Below are positions 49,726 to 58,400 of a stretch of DNA of 64,000 nt, piece after piece; position 1 is the stretch's first letter, and each line of letters begins with the position of its first letter. The stretch lies in NCBI RefSeq assembly GCF_000515235.1, contig NZ_KI911558.1:2145466-2209465 (forward strand). Direction: 5' to 3'. This DNA is from Synechococcus sp. CC9616. Lineage in GTDB: Bacteria; Cyanobacteriota; Cyanobacteriia; PCC-6307; Cyanobiaceae. The notes beneath the pieces are model-generated. The model was given only the letters and a program-made list of their open reading frames with translations. It did no database searches and was not told the origin of the DNA. Made by a program: the position numbers and the translations under genes.

Positions 49726-50484
49726 ATGACGGGCAGTGGGCCCTCGCAACCAAAAGCCACGATTTTGGTGGTGGATGACGAGGCAGCTGTGCGGCGTGTC
49801 CTTGTAATGCGGTTGCAGCTGTCTGGATATCGCGTTCTCTGTGCTGAAGATGGGGAAGAGGCCCTTGAGCTCTTCCACAGGGAAGAGCCTGATCTGATCG
49901 TTCTCGACGTCATGCTTCCGAAGCTCGATGGCTTCGCGGTGTGCCGTCGGCTGCGCGCTGAATCCTGCGTACCGATCATCTTTCTGTCAGCCGTTGAGGC
50001 GATCTCCGAACGAGTTGCAGGGCTGGACCTCGGAGCGGATGACTACTTACCAAAGCCTTTCAGTCCCAAGGAGTTAGAGGCGCGCATTGCCACCATTCTG
50101 CGGAGAGTTGGTCGCGGTAATGCCGTCGTTGAGAACCGTGATGTGCCCACTGGCCAGGGTGTTTTCAAGCTGGGTGATCTGGTGGTCGACACCAACCGCC
50201 GACAGGTGAGTCGCGGTGGGGAACGCATCAACCTCACCTACACCGAGTTCAGTTTGCTTGAGCTGCTCTTCCGTGATCCAGGGAGCGTGGTTCCAAGAGC
50301 CGAAATTCTCGAGCAGCTCTGGGGCTATCCGCCTCGGCGTGCCGCTGATCTTCGCGTCGTTGACGTGTATGTGGCCCGTTTGCGCGGCAAATTGGAGCCG
50401 GATCCTCGCAACCCTGAGTTGATTCTCACGGTGCGCGGCATCGGTTATGCCTCTCAGCGGCTTGGAGAAACAGCGACAGCCTGA
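49726..50484 (+). CDS. OmpR-type response regulator, divergent RpaB-like
   Basis: ATG 49726 gives 252 residues; a GTG at 49717 is in frame. Receiver: ATILVVDDEAAVRRVLVMRL with acidic pocket, phospho-Asp in PDLIVLDVMLPKLDGFAVC, Lys in DDYLPKPFSPKELEARI. DNA-binding winged helix: LTYTEFSLLELLFRDPGSVV and DLRVVDVYVARLRGKLEPDP. The receiver's KPFSPKELEARI and overall layout resemble RpaB, a regulator of photosynthesis and high-light genes, but loop residues differ (FLSAVEAISERVAGL), so it may be a paralogue. No histidine kinase is nearby. Confidence 0.88.
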   Translation: MTGSGPSQPKATILVVDDEAAVRRVLVMRLQLSGYRVLCAEDGEEALELFHREEPDLIVLDVMLPKLDGFAVCRRLRAESCVPIIFLSAVEAISERVAGLDLGADDYLPKPFSPKELEARIATILRRVGRGNAVVENRDVPTGQGVFKLGDLVVDTNRRQVSRGGERINLTYTEFSLLELLFRDPGSVVPRAEILEQLWGYPPRRAADLRVVDVYVARLRGKLEPDPRNPELILTVRGIGYASQRLGETATA

Positions 50485-50556
50485 CCTGGGGTTGACGGCT
50501 GATTAGCGACATCCGACCAACGGGCGGGCAAGATGACGCCCGTCTGCCGTTCATCC

Positions 50557-52038
50557 GTGTCTGATCTGCGCGACACCCGCCTGGAGAAGGCCCATTCGCT
50601 TCAGGAGTTGGATCAGGGGCCCTATGCCCTGCACTTCCGCCCCTCTCACCGTCTGGCGACGTTGCAGAGCGATCACGCGGATCTGCCGAATGGCGAGGAG
50701 CGGGATGTCACCGTTTCCGTTGCTGGTCGTGTGATGACCCGCCGGGTGATGGGCAAGCTCGCCTTCTTTACCCTTGCTGATGAAACCGGCACCATCCAGC
50801 TGTTTCTGGAGAAGGCCGGCCTCGAGGCGCAGCAGGAAGGCTGGTTCAAACAGATCACGGGCCTTGTCGATGCCGGGGACTGGCTGGGCGTCACAGGCAT
50901 TCTTCGCCGCACGGATCGGGGTGAGTTGTCGGTGAAGGTCCGTGATTGGCGCATGCTCAGCAAGGCGTTGCAGCCCTTGCCCGATAAGTGGCATGGCCTG
51001 GCTGATGTTGAGAAGCGCTATCGCCAGCGCTATCTCGACCTGATCGTGTCACCGCAGTCGCGCGAGACCTTTCGCCGTCGCGCTCTCACGGTGAGTGGGA
51101 TTCGTCGCTGGTTGGATGAGCGTCAGTTTCTTGAGATTGAAACGCCTGTGCTCCAGGCGGAGGCGGGTGGTGCGGATGCCCGTCCGTTCGTGACGCACCA
51201 CAACACCCTCGACCTTGCTCTCTATCTGCGGATCGCCACGGAACTCCACCTCAAGCGTCTGGTGGTGGGTGGATTTGAAAGGGTCTACGAGCTCGGCCGC
51301 ATCTTCCGCAATGAGGGGGTGAGCACCCGCCATAACCCTGAGTTCACCTCTGTGGAGGTGTACCAGGCCTATGCCGACTACGTCGACATGATGGAGCTCA
51401 CCGAGTCGATGATCAGTTCGGTCTGCCAGCAGGTCTGCGGCGGCACACGTCTGACCTATCAAGGGGTTGAGGTGGATCTCACGCCGCCCTGGCGTCGCGC
51501 CACCATGCATGAACTGGTGCAGGAGGCCACCGGGTTGGACTTCAACGGCTTCGACAGCCGTGAGGCAGCCTCGGAGGCGATGCAGGCGGCAGGTCTTGAG
51601 GTGCCCAGCAAGGCGGACAGCGTCGGCCGTCTGCTGAATGAAGCGTTCGAACAACGCGTTGAAACAGAGTTGATTCAACCCACGTTCGTGATGGATTATC
51701 CGATCGAAATCTCACCTCTGGCCCGCAAGCACCGCAGTAAACCAGGCCTCGTGGAACGCTTTGAACTGTTCATCGTGGGTCGTGAGACCGCCAATGCCTT
51801 CAGTGAGCTGATCGATCCCGTGGATCAGCGACAACGATTGGAGGACCAGCAAGCTCGCAAGGTGGCTGGAGACCTGGAGGCCCAGGGTCTCGATGAGGAT
51901 TTTGTCAATGCACTGGAGGTCGGGATGCCGCCGACGGGAGGCCTTGGGATCGGGATCGATCGGCTGGTGATGCTGCTGACGGACAGCCCGTCAATTCGGG
52001 ATGTGATCGCTTTTCCGCTTTTACGTCCAGATGTTTGA
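50557..52038 (+). CDS. lysS: Lysyl-tRNA synthetase, class II
   Basis: GTG 50557 gives [18 protein letters not shown], the conserved cyanobacterial N-terminus; an ATG at 50533 would add eight residues. The OB-fold anticodon domain has [20 protein letters not shown]. Motif 2 is [20 protein letters not shown] and motif 3 is [20 protein letters not shown]. It charges tRNA-Lys. It lies about 70 bases after the response regulator. Confidence 0.97.
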   Translation: MSDLRDTRLEKAHSLQELDQGPYALHFRPSHRLATLQSDHADLPNGEERDVTVSVAGRVMTRRVMGKLAFFTLADETGTIQLFLEKAGLEAQQEGWFKQITGLVDAGDWLGVTGILRRTDRGELSVKVRDWRMLSKALQPLPDKWHGLADVEKRYRQRYLDLIVSPQSRETFRRRALTVSGIRRWLDERQFLEIETPVLQAEAGGADARPFVTHHNTLDLALYLRIATELHLKRLVVGGFERVYELGRIFRNEGVSTRHNPEFTSVEVYQAYADYVDMMELTESMISSVCQQVCGGTRLTYQGVEVDLTPPWRRATMHELVQEATGLDFNGFDSREAASEAMQAAGLEVPSKADSVGRLLNEAFEQRVETELIQPTFVMDYPIEISPLARKHRSKPGLVERFELFIVGRETANAFSELIDPVDQRQRLEDQQARKVAGDLEAQGLDEDFVNALEVGMPPTGGLGIGIDRLVMLLTDSPSIRDVIAFPLLRPDV

Positions 52039-52091
52039 GAGGTTTGCCCCCCCAGAGTGGATAATTAGGGCAGTGGCATGGTCCGAACTCC

Positions 52092-52355
52092 ATGAGTGGT
52101 GAGCGCGTAGGGTTTCGCTTCAAGCACGCCGATGCGGTGGTCAAGCGCAATCCGCAGGGCCGTTCTCGTCGGGGTTGGGTGATGGAACCCGTCGAACAGA
52201 CCACCAGCCGTGGCACCAAGATGCCGGCTTATCGCATCCGCTGGCGTGACAGCGAACGTCCTGAGATCGTTCTGCAGCACATGCTGATCGCCGATCCGGA
52301 TCCGACACCTCCACCCGAGGGTGTGAGCCTGGAACCCCCGGCTCCCAAGGCCTGA
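52092..52355 (+). CDS. Conserved small cyanobacterial protein
   Basis: An 87-residue basic then proline-rich protein. HADAVVKRNPQGRSRRGWVM and YRIRWRDSERPEIVLQHMLI form a compact beta-rich core, which I recall as a short conserved cyanobacterial family of unknown function. The C-terminal tail is PTPPPEGVSLEPPAP. It sits on the same strand 53 bases after lysS and convergent with the coiled-coil gene. Confidence 0.7.
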   Translation: MSGERVGFRFKHADAVVKRNPQGRSRRGWVMEPVEQTTSRGTKMPAYRIRWRDSERPEIVLQHMLIADPDPTPPPEGVSLEPPAPKA

Positions 52356-52372
52356 GATACCTGGCCTGACCT

Positions 52373-52855
52373 TCAGGGGTCGAGGCCATGACGACGTCTC
52401 AGGTTCTTCAGCTCCTGTTCAGCCTCGAACAACGCCCAGTCCTTGTCCAGGTCGACTGGTCTGCTGGCTTTGGCTTCCTCGTCGCTGAGCCTTGCCAGCT
52501 GTTGATCCACCTCTGAGAAGCGGCGTCCCAGATCATCAAGGTCGCTCCAGAGATGGCGCCCCTGTTGCATCAAGCCGTCGAGATGGTTTGACGCCCGAGC
52601 AGCCAGGTCAGCGGCTCCAGCCCCCTTGGCCCGATTCATGCGGTCCCGCCAGGCCCGTACGTCTGCGGCGAGATCGAGCAGTTGTTGTCGCTGAACATCT
52701 GCTTCTGCTTGGAGCTGGATTCTTTGTCTCTTGAGGGCTTCAGCCCGATCCTTGAGGTGCTGGTCCTGGAACAGTCGCTCCTGATTGGGATTGCTGCGCA
52801 GAAATGCAGACAGCCGTGCATCGAGCTCTCGTTCCAGCTGGTCCAGCCAGCTCAT
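52373..52855 (-). CDS. Coiled-coil protein of the ergothioneine (hercynine) locus
   Basis: A 160-residue, highly charged, mostly helical protein: LDQLERELDARLSAFLRSNP, QRIQLQAEADVQRQQLLDLA and HLWSDLDDLGRRFSEVDQQL have heptad-like spacing. No catalytic motif is seen. It overlaps the preceding 79-residue gene by four bases and ends a minus-strand operon egtB-egtD-small protein-this gene. I recall such proteins named for hercynine metabolism in Synechococcus genomes because of this context; a direct role is unproven. Confidence 0.65.
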   Translation of the reverse strand: MSWLDQLERELDARLSAFLRSNPNQERLFQDQHLKDRAEALKRQRIQLQAEADVQRQQLLDLAADVRAWRDRMNRAKGAGAADLAARASNHLDGLMQQGRHLWSDLDDLGRRFSEVDQQLARLSDEEAKASRPVDLDKDWALFEAEQELKNLRRRHGLDP

Positions 52856-53091
52856 GGTGTGTCGCCAGCTGGCGTTGTGATCACAGGCTTTTCGATTTCC
52901 TTGAGCAGCGGCTCAATCGCCCCGGTTTTTGAATTCAGGATCATCTGGGTGAGCTGGGCGGCTTTCACCTCTCCGACGTCGCCTTCAAGCTGACCAAGCC
53001 GATCGAAGGCTGCCAGATAAAGCGCTTCAAGCTCCCGGATCAGTTGTTCCCGTTGTGTCCTGATCGCTTCCCGCCGTTCGTCCTGTTTCAT
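52852..53091 (-). CDS. Small helical protein of the hercynine locus
   Basis: The ATG at 53091 gives 79 residues starting MKQDERREAIRTQREQLIRE. It is charged and helical, with ALYLAAFDRLGQLEGDVGEV in the middle and a short Pro/Thr tail. It begins 20 bases after egtD and overlaps the next gene by four bases. I recall it as the 'hercynine metabolism small protein' type; biochemical function unknown. Confidence 0.65.
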   Translation of the reverse strand: MKQDERREAIRTQREQLIRELEALYLAAFDRLGQLEGDVGEVKAAQLTQMILNSKTGAIEPLLKEIEKPVITTPAGDTP

Positions 53092-53111
53092 GACGCTTCG
53101 CGCTATCAACG

Positions 53112-54065
53112 TCAGTCTGCCGGCTCCAGCCAGTGAAGAGAGAAGCTGTCGTCGCAGTCATGCCAGCGCTGCTTGATGCACCAGCCCGATTGTGCGGCCA
53201 GATCGGCGGCGGCGGCGGGTGAGTATTTCACGCTGTGCTCAGTGATCATGCGCTCATTCGCCTGGAAAGTCCAGGTTTCACCCGCCAAGTCGATGGTCTG
53301 CTCACAAGCACTCACAAGGGCCATTTCGATGCGTTGCTCTGCGTCCTGCCACGTCGCTTGATATTGAAATTGCTGGGGATCGATCGTTCCCTGTAGATCC
53401 TTGTTGAGTCTGCAGAGCAGATTGCGGGCGAAGGCTGCCGACACTCCTGCGGCATCGTCGTAGGCGGCCTCAAGGGCGATGGGATCGCGGGGTTGATCGA
53501 GTCCCAGCAGTAGCGGCCCACCAGCCAGCAGCTGGCGGAATTGACGCAGCACCCGGACGGCGTCGTCATGCAGGAAATTGCCAAGAGAGCTGCCTGGGAA
53601 GAAGCCGATGCGGCGCTGCCCATTCAGGCGGGGATGGTCGGGAAGATCAGTGAGGCTGCTGTGGTCACAGCAGATCCCAACCATGGCGGTGCTGGGATGA
53701 CTGGTCGCCAAACCCGCCAGGGACTGCTCAAGGGCTGATCGACTGATGTCGAGAGCGACGAATGCCGGTGGTTGGATCTTCGCCAGCAGCGGATCCACTT
53801 TCCTGGCGTTGCCGATGCCGAACTCCACCACCACCCCACTCCCTGCAGTGTTGGCAATGTCATCGGCATGCTTTTCAAGCAGAGCGATTTCAGTGCGGGT
53901 GAGGCTGTATTCCGGTTGCTCGCAGATCTGCGAGAACAGTCGCGATCCCTCGGCGTCGTAAAGCAGCCAGGCCGGCAGCTGACGCGGTTGATGCTGCAAG
54001 CCATCCCAGACCAGCTGCACCAGATCCGCCACGGCTGGTTGCAGATCAATGAGCTCGATGTTCAT
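53112..54065 (-). CDS. egtD: L-histidine N-alpha-methyltransferase EgtD
   Basis: The ATG at 54065 overlaps the egtB stop by four bases and gives 317 residues. LYDAEGSRLFSQICEQPEYS then LTRTEIALL is the EgtD N-terminal signature, VVEFGIGNARKVDPLL the SAM site and GFFPGSSLGNF a conserved later loop. It trimethylates histidine to hercynine with three SAM. Closeness to ahcY's product pathway is functional only, not positional. Confidence 0.94.
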   Translation of the reverse strand: MNIELIDLQPAVADLVQLVWDGLQHQPRQLPAWLLYDAEGSRLFSQICEQPEYSLTRTEIALLEKHADDIANTAGSGVVVEFGIGNARKVDPLLAKIQPPAFVALDISRSALEQSLAGLATSHPSTAMVGICCDHSSLTDLPDHPRLNGQRRIGFFPGSSLGNFLHDDAVRVLRQFRQLLAGGPLLLGLDQPRDPIALEAAYDDAAGVSAAFARNLLCRLNKDLQGTIDPQQFQYQATWQDAEQRIEMALVSACEQTIDLAGETWTFQANERMITEHSVKYSPAAAADLAAQSGWCIKQRWHDCDDSFSLHWLEPAD

Positions 54066-55246
54066 CGGGCCAGTCGCACTCCCGACGCCATCCATCGACT
54101 CGCCGGCGGGTAGAAGTTTCTGTACGTGTCCCGGGCATGGCCAGGGGAAGTGAGAAAGCAGCTGCCTCGCAGGACGAACTGAGAGCTCATGAATTTGCCG
54201 TTGTATTCACCGATTGCTCCGGCGGCTGGTCGAAAGCCTGGATACGGCCGATAGGGACTTGACGTCCACTGCCACAGATGGCCATGGGCCTGCGCCATCG
54301 CCTCACCGTGCCGCAACTTGGCGATTTCCCACTCTCCTTCGCTGGGAAGTCTGGCGCCGGCCCAGCGGGCAAAAGCATCGGCTTCAAACCAGCTCAGATG
54401 GCGCACCGGCGCATCAGGACGCAGGGGCTGCCGCCCCATCAGGGTGAATTCCTCCTGCCAGTCCCAGGAGTGGCCTTCGCCGCGCCAGTAGCACGGTGCT
54501 TCCCACCTCTGCTGTTGACGCTGACTCCAGCCTTCGCTCATCCACAGGTCTGCATGCTGATAACCGCCATCCGCCATGAAGGCCCTGTACTCGCCATTGG
54601 TCACCAGTCGGTTCTGCAGTGCGAAAGGCTCCAGCCAGAGGCGATGCCGGGGAGCTTCATTGTCGAAATGGAAGGCATCGCTTTCATAAACGCCTGGATG
54701 GCCGATCTCAACCAGTCCGCCATCGCAATTCAGCCACTGGGTGACACCTTCTGGCCTGAAGGCAACGAGATCTGACTTGGGTGCATAAACCGGTTCCAAA
54801 GGCTGTCGGCTGAACCCATCCAGGAGATCCATCAACAGCAGTTCCTGATGCTGCTGTTCGTGATGGAGACCGAGCTCCGCCACCTGCATCAGGTCTGGTC
54901 CAGCTGACTCGAACAGACGGGTGAGGCCTTCATCCACGCTAGATCGCCACTGCAGCACTTCATCGATCCCGGGACGACTCAGCAGACCCCGCTGGGGTCT
55001 GGGATGACGGGCTCCGACGGCTTCGTAATAGCTGTTGAACAGCACACTCCAACGCGGGTCACAGCGCTGATGGCAAGGGAGGTGGGGTTGCAGCAGAAAG
55101 GTTTCGAAGAACCAGTTGGTGTGGGCCAGATGCCATTTGGGTGGACTGGCATCCTCCATGCCCTGGAGTCCAAGATCCTCGGGTTGCAGTGGATCGATCA
55201 GCGACTCACTGCGCCGTCGCACCTCCAGCAGGGTGTTCAGCAGCAA
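54062..55246 (-). CDS. egtB: Ergothioneine sulfoxide synthase EgtB
   Basis: A 394-residue protein with a probable TTG start at 55246; the upstream frame reaches a stop without an ATG. DinB-like domain: His39/His42 in KWHLAHTNW and the iron motif H-x3-H-x-E at 129-135 (LHHEQQHQELLLMD). FGE-sulfatase-like domain: QNRLVTNGEYRAFMADGGY, LSWFEADAFARWAGARLPSE and EWEIAK. It oxidatively couples hercynine with a thiol such as gamma-glutamylcysteine. The first gene of the locus. Confidence 0.94.
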   Translation of the reverse strand: MLLNTLLEVRRRSESLIDPLQPEDLGLQGMEDASPPKWHLAHTNWFFETFLLQPHLPCHQRCDPRWSVLFNSYYEAVGARHPRPQRGLLSRPGIDEVLQWRSSVDEGLTRLFESAGPDLMQVAELGLHHEQQHQELLLMDLLDGFSRQPLEPVYAPKSDLVAFRPEGVTQWLNCDGGLVEIGHPGVYESDAFHFDNEAPRHRLWLEPFALQNRLVTNGEYRAFMADGGYQHADLWMSEGWSQRQQQRWEAPCYWRGEGHSWDWQEEFTLMGRQPLRPDAPVRHLSWFEADAFARWAGARLPSEGEWEIAKLRHGEAMAQAHGHLWQWTSSPYRPYPGFRPAAGAIGEYNGKFMSSQFVLRGSCFLTSPGHARDTYRNFYPPASRWMASGVRLAR

Positions 55247-55349
55247 GGGGCAGTTGATGTTCCGCGGACCCTAGTGGGGAGTGTCAACGAGCTGACCACC
55301 GGTACGATCACGGCGAAGCATTCGGTATTGCGTGAGCGAGTCCAGCGCC

Positions 55350-57434
55350 ATGGCTCCGGGCACCGTGCTGAACGATCGTTACAGGCTGGAGTCTGGGCTC
55401 TCTGACCCCGATCCGGTTCAGGGCTGCCTCTGGCTTGGAAAGGATCTTTTGGCGGGTGAGATTCCCGTGGTGATCCGACAGCTTCTGTCAGCGGACACCA
55501 CATCGAGATTCCAGCGCCACTGGCCCCTGCTGCAGTCGTTGCTGCACCCTCAGTTGCCACGCTTTGGTGAATTGCTGGAGGCGCAGGGAGCGTTCTGGGC
55601 GGTGAGGGATTGGCAGGACGGCAGCGGTTTCGATCAGATCCTCGAGCAGCGCCGTGAACGCCAGCTGGTGTTCGGTCCCGGCGAGGTGCTGCTACTCCTG
55701 CGTCAGATCCTGCCTGTGCTGGCTGTCCTGCATGGCCGCGGCGTTGTGCATGGCGATGTCAACCCCCGCAATCTGCTGCGCAGGCACAGCGATGGCTTGC
55801 CTGTGCTGTTGGACTTCGGCCTAGTGCAGGCCGATGGGGAAGCTCCTTTACCTGGAGCCTCGCCCGGTTATGCCCCGCGCGCCCAGGGGCGACAGGAATC
55901 CTGTGCTGCCTGGATGGATCTGCATGGGCTTGGGGTGACAGCGTTGGTGTTGCTGACAGGGCAAGCGCCGGAATCCCTCATCGCTGTTGATGCCAGCGAT
56001 TGGTCCTGGCCGGACGGCCTTGATGTACACAGTGCTTTTCGCTCTGCGCTGGAGCGTTTGCTGAGCGAAGACCCGCAACACCGCTTCGCAGCGGCAACTG
56101 AGGTGCTTCAGGCCCTTGAGGCGGTGCCTATGCCGGACAGCACCGGACCGATCGCACGCTCGGATCGCACCGTTGTTTTGGCGCCGGCTGCACCGGATTT
56201 GCCAGATCTCAAGCCGGTCTTCACAGACCCTGCGGCGTCCTCTTCACCGGGCACAGCTTCGGCTCAACCACGCCGACTGAGTCGGGCTGAAGAGCGGGAG
56301 CAGGGCGCTGAGGGACGTCTCTGGCCGGTGGTCGCTGCTTTGGTCCTTTCAGCGCTGGTGGGAACGGCGATCGGTTGGTATTTGTTGTCGCGAGGCGCAT
56401 CCAAAGGCACGGCGCCTTCCACCAGTCGCGATGTGGTGGGTCGTGCTCCCTCGGTGAGTCTTCCGCCGGCTGAAGTGGATGAGCGCCGGCAGTTGCTCAG
56501 CCGCTTGCGGGCGTTGCAGGTTGATCGCAGCTGGTTCCTCAAGCTCGTGGACAGCAGCCTGCTCAGCCGGTTCCCCGAACGGGGAGGCCGGTTGCCCAGT
56601 GATTCCCTGGAGGATGCCCCTCTCCGCCGCGTCTGGAATGACCTGGCCGAAGAGTGGCTCGCCAGAATTGAGCAGCTGCCACCTGGCCTCCGATCCAAGC
56701 TGGGACAGCTGAACGACGCCGACTGGCGTCAGCAGCAGCAGGTGCTCGAGAAACAGGGCGTTCATCCCCGTGTTGTGGAGCAGCTGGTCAGCGCTGCTGC
56801 GCGCAATCTGCTTCCCGGGGATTCCCAGGGTCGTAAGCCGCCGGAGCCGTACCGCCAGCTCTGGTATGCCGCAGCGGTTCAAAGCCTGGCTGACGTCAAG
56901 ATTGAGACGCTGGTCGCCAAGCCCAGGCAGGCCACCAACCTGTCGTTACGTATCCCAGCTGGTGGCGCTCGTCTGATCGCTGTCGCTGTCCCAAGCGGGT
57001 ATGGGCTGGTGATGGGGATCAATGGCACGCCGTTGATGCAGATGACCATCTACGGCTCTGAAGGGCAGGTGGAAACAGAGCGTGGTCCCCTGCGGGTGGT
57101 GACGCTGCCTGCGGAGATGAGCTCTCCGGTTCAGGTCCTGGTGACGAACGAGGGCGTTGCGTCCGGTCTGCTCACCTTGTCCTGCCGTGCGGACCAACCC
57201 AAGCGTCCTGTCACTCCGGCTCCTGTCAGGCCCGAGCTGAGGCCGCCGTTGCCGAACCCGATTCGCGAGCCAGATCCTGCGCTTGGTCCTGACCTCGAGA
57301 TCCCGACCGAACCAGTGCCGGATTCAGCGACAGGTGCTCCGATGCAGCCGGAGCCGCTGGCACCTACCGAACAACAGCCCTCCATGGAAAGGCCCTCCAT
57401 CGAGGTACCCCTGGTTCCGGATGATGAAACTTAG
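55350..57434 (+). CDS. Ser/Thr protein kinase-like membrane protein, probable pseudokinase
   Basis: ATG 55350 gives 694 residues; GTG 55332 adds six. The kinase-like domain is residues 1-260. [15 protein letters not shown] replaces HRD by HGD but keeps the catalytic Asp and Asn, and VLLDFGLVQ is the DFG motif. The VAIK Lys is Arg (VVIRQLL), the glycine loop is absent, and the APE-like Glu is missing (SPGYAPRAQ). One membrane helix ([20 protein letters not shown]) near 330 is followed by an exterior domain of about 300 residues ending in a Pro-rich tail. The stop overlaps the convergent smpB. Confidence 0.8.
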   Translation: MAPGTVLNDRYRLESGLSDPDPVQGCLWLGKDLLAGEIPVVIRQLLSADTTSRFQRHWPLLQSLLHPQLPRFGELLEAQGAFWAVRDWQDGSGFDQILEQRRERQLVFGPGEVLLLLRQILPVLAVLHGRGVVHGDVNPRNLLRRHSDGLPVLLDFGLVQADGEAPLPGASPGYAPRAQGRQESCAAWMDLHGLGVTALVLLTGQAPESLIAVDASDWSWPDGLDVHSAFRSALERLLSEDPQHRFAAATEVLQALEAVPMPDSTGPIARSDRTVVLAPAAPDLPDLKPVFTDPAASSSPGTASAQPRRLSRAEEREQGAEGRLWPVVAALVLSALVGTAIGWYLLSRGASKGTAPSTSRDVVGRAPSVSLPPAEVDERRQLLSRLRALQVDRSWFLKLVDSSLLSRFPERGGRLPSDSLEDAPLRRVWNDLAEEWLARIEQLPPGLRSKLGQLNDADWRQQQQVLEKQGVHPRVVEQLVSAAARNLLPGDSQGRKPPEPYRQLWYAAAVQSLADVKIETLVAKPRQATNLSLRIPAGGARLIAVAVPSGYGLVMGINGTPLMQMTIYGSEGQVETERGPLRVVTLPAEMSSPVQVLVTNEGVASGLLTLSCRADQPKRPVTPAPVRPELRPPLPNPIREPDPALGPDLEIPTEPVPDSATGAPMQPEPLAPTEQQPSMERPSIEVPLVPDDET

Positions 57435-57925
57435 TAGCGAGCGATCGCTGCCTTCACTTCCTTTCTCACCTGTTTTTCCTTCTCTGCAGCTCTCTTGTCG
57501 TGCAGCTTGCGACCTTTGCCCAATCCAATGGTGATCTTGATCCAGGACCCCTTGAGGTGAAGGTTGAGTGGAATCAGCGCCAGTCCCTTCTGATCAAGCT
57601 GACCCCGCATCTTGTCGATTTCCCGGCGATGGGCCAGCAGTTTTCGGGTGCGTAGTGGGTCGTGATTGAAATAGCTGCCGGCATGGCTGTGGGGAGAGAT
57701 GTGCACGTTCATGAGTTGCAGCTCTCCGTTCCGGATCAGGCAGAAACCATCCCGGAGATTGGCTTTGCCGGCCCGGATGGATTTCACCTCAGTACCGACC
57801 AACTCGATTCCTGTTTCCAGTGTTTCGAGAATCTCGTACTGGTGGCGGGCCTGCCTGTTGTCCGCCAGAAGCCGATTGGCCGCAGCCCGTGCCGCCGCTG
57901 CGGCCTTTTTTCCTCCTTTCGCCAT
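57431..57925 (-). CDS. smpB: SsrA-binding protein SmpB, copy 1 (full-length)
   Basis: A 164-residue OB-fold protein: [37 protein letters not shown] and [16 protein letters not shown] are SmpB signatures. The C-terminal tail [20 protein letters not shown] is typical, and this tail enters the ribosome decoding channel in trans-translation. The Ala/Lys N-terminus is [16 protein letters not shown]. It overlaps the kinase stop by four bases. A near-identical N-terminal half recurs at 59,685-60,006. Confidence 0.95.
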   Translation of the reverse strand: MAKGGKKAAAAARAAANRLLADNRQARHQYEILETLETGIELVGTEVKSIRAGKANLRDGFCLIRNGELQLMNVHISPHSHAGSYFNHDPLRTRKLLAHRREIDKMRGQLDQKGLALIPLNLHLKGSWIKITIGLGKGRKLHDKRAAEKEKQVRKEVKAAIARY

Positions 57926-57955
57926 GGCGCTGTCTGCCTTCCCCGACCCTATCTA
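57604..57955. repeat. Duplicated block, smpB 5' half plus upstream region (copy 1)
   Basis: This stretch matches 59,685-60,036 with about five mismatches by eye, all within smpB. The match continues weakly into the ruvB start region, and toward the smpB 3' end it drops to roughly 70-75 percent identity. Confidence 0.9.
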
Positions 57956-58015
57956 GTTCTGGGCAAATTGCCCGCATAGAGGTTGTCTCCTCCAGTTCCG
58001 CTTGCAAGCCTTCAC
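57926..58015 (+). pseudogene. Remnant of the ruvB 5' end left by tandem duplication
   Basis: The sequence upstream of smpB copy 1 parallels that upstream of copy 2, where ruvB starts. TTGTCTCCTCCAG is shared, but the ruvB ATG has become ATA (ATAGAGGTTGTC versus ATGGCGATTGTC) and similarity fades within about 30 bases. No open ruvB frame follows. Confidence 0.7.
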
Positions 58016-58047
58016 GCCGCCCTGCAGCGTTGGAGCTTTGTTTGCCT

Positions 58048-58077
58048 TTTGCATCAACGGTATACTGTTGATGCAAA
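58048..58077. repeat. 30-bp near-perfect palindrome at the duplication junction
   Basis: Arms TTTGCATCAAC (58048-58058) and GTTGATGCAAA (58067-58077) are perfect inverse complements. The centre GTATAC is itself palindromic, and only one base pair (58059 with 58066) fails to match. It lies between the ruvB and kinase remnants. It could be an operator, a recombination site or a hairpin; no T-run follows. Confidence 0.8.
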
Positions 58078-58098
58078 TTAATTTATTTAGAGCCAAGG

Positions 58099-58309
58099 GA
58101 GATGTTGTGCAAAAGCGCGGTCCTTTGCGTCTGGCCTGGATTGCGGAAGAGGGGGCTCGCCCTTGCAGGTGATGGTCACCAACGAGGAGGTCACATCATC
58201 TCTGTTTACACTGTCCTGCCGAGCCGATAATCCTCGTCACTTCAAGCTGGATGTTGACTTGAATGCGCTGCAGGATTTGGTAACTTGGGAGGTTGCTTCT
58301 ATAATTTAG
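58099..58309 (+). pseudogene. Remnant of a second kinase-like gene, 3' part
   Basis: SPLQVMVTNEEVTSSLFTLS then CRADNP (58157-58234) parallels [20 protein letters not shown] then SCRADQP in the kinase-like gene. Upstream, KRGPLRL matches ERGPLRV but in another frame, with a stop between, so a frameshift has occurred. After CRAD it diverges and ends TAG at 58307-58309. There is no start and no kinase domain. Its order relative to smpB copy 2 mirrors kinase-smpB copy 1. Confidence 0.8.
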
Positions 58310-58400
58310 GGTGGTTAATTGTTCAGTAATTTTGATACTATTCGAAAGATTTAATGAGTTTCAATTGAGTAGTCAGATTTTCTCTGGCTCAGATAAATTG

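Noticed and set aside
54062-55246. FGE-sulfatase-type domain as a sulfatase maturase
   Set aside because: It carries an N-terminal DinB-like domain with H-x3-H-x-E and is coupled to egtD, which identifies it as EgtB.
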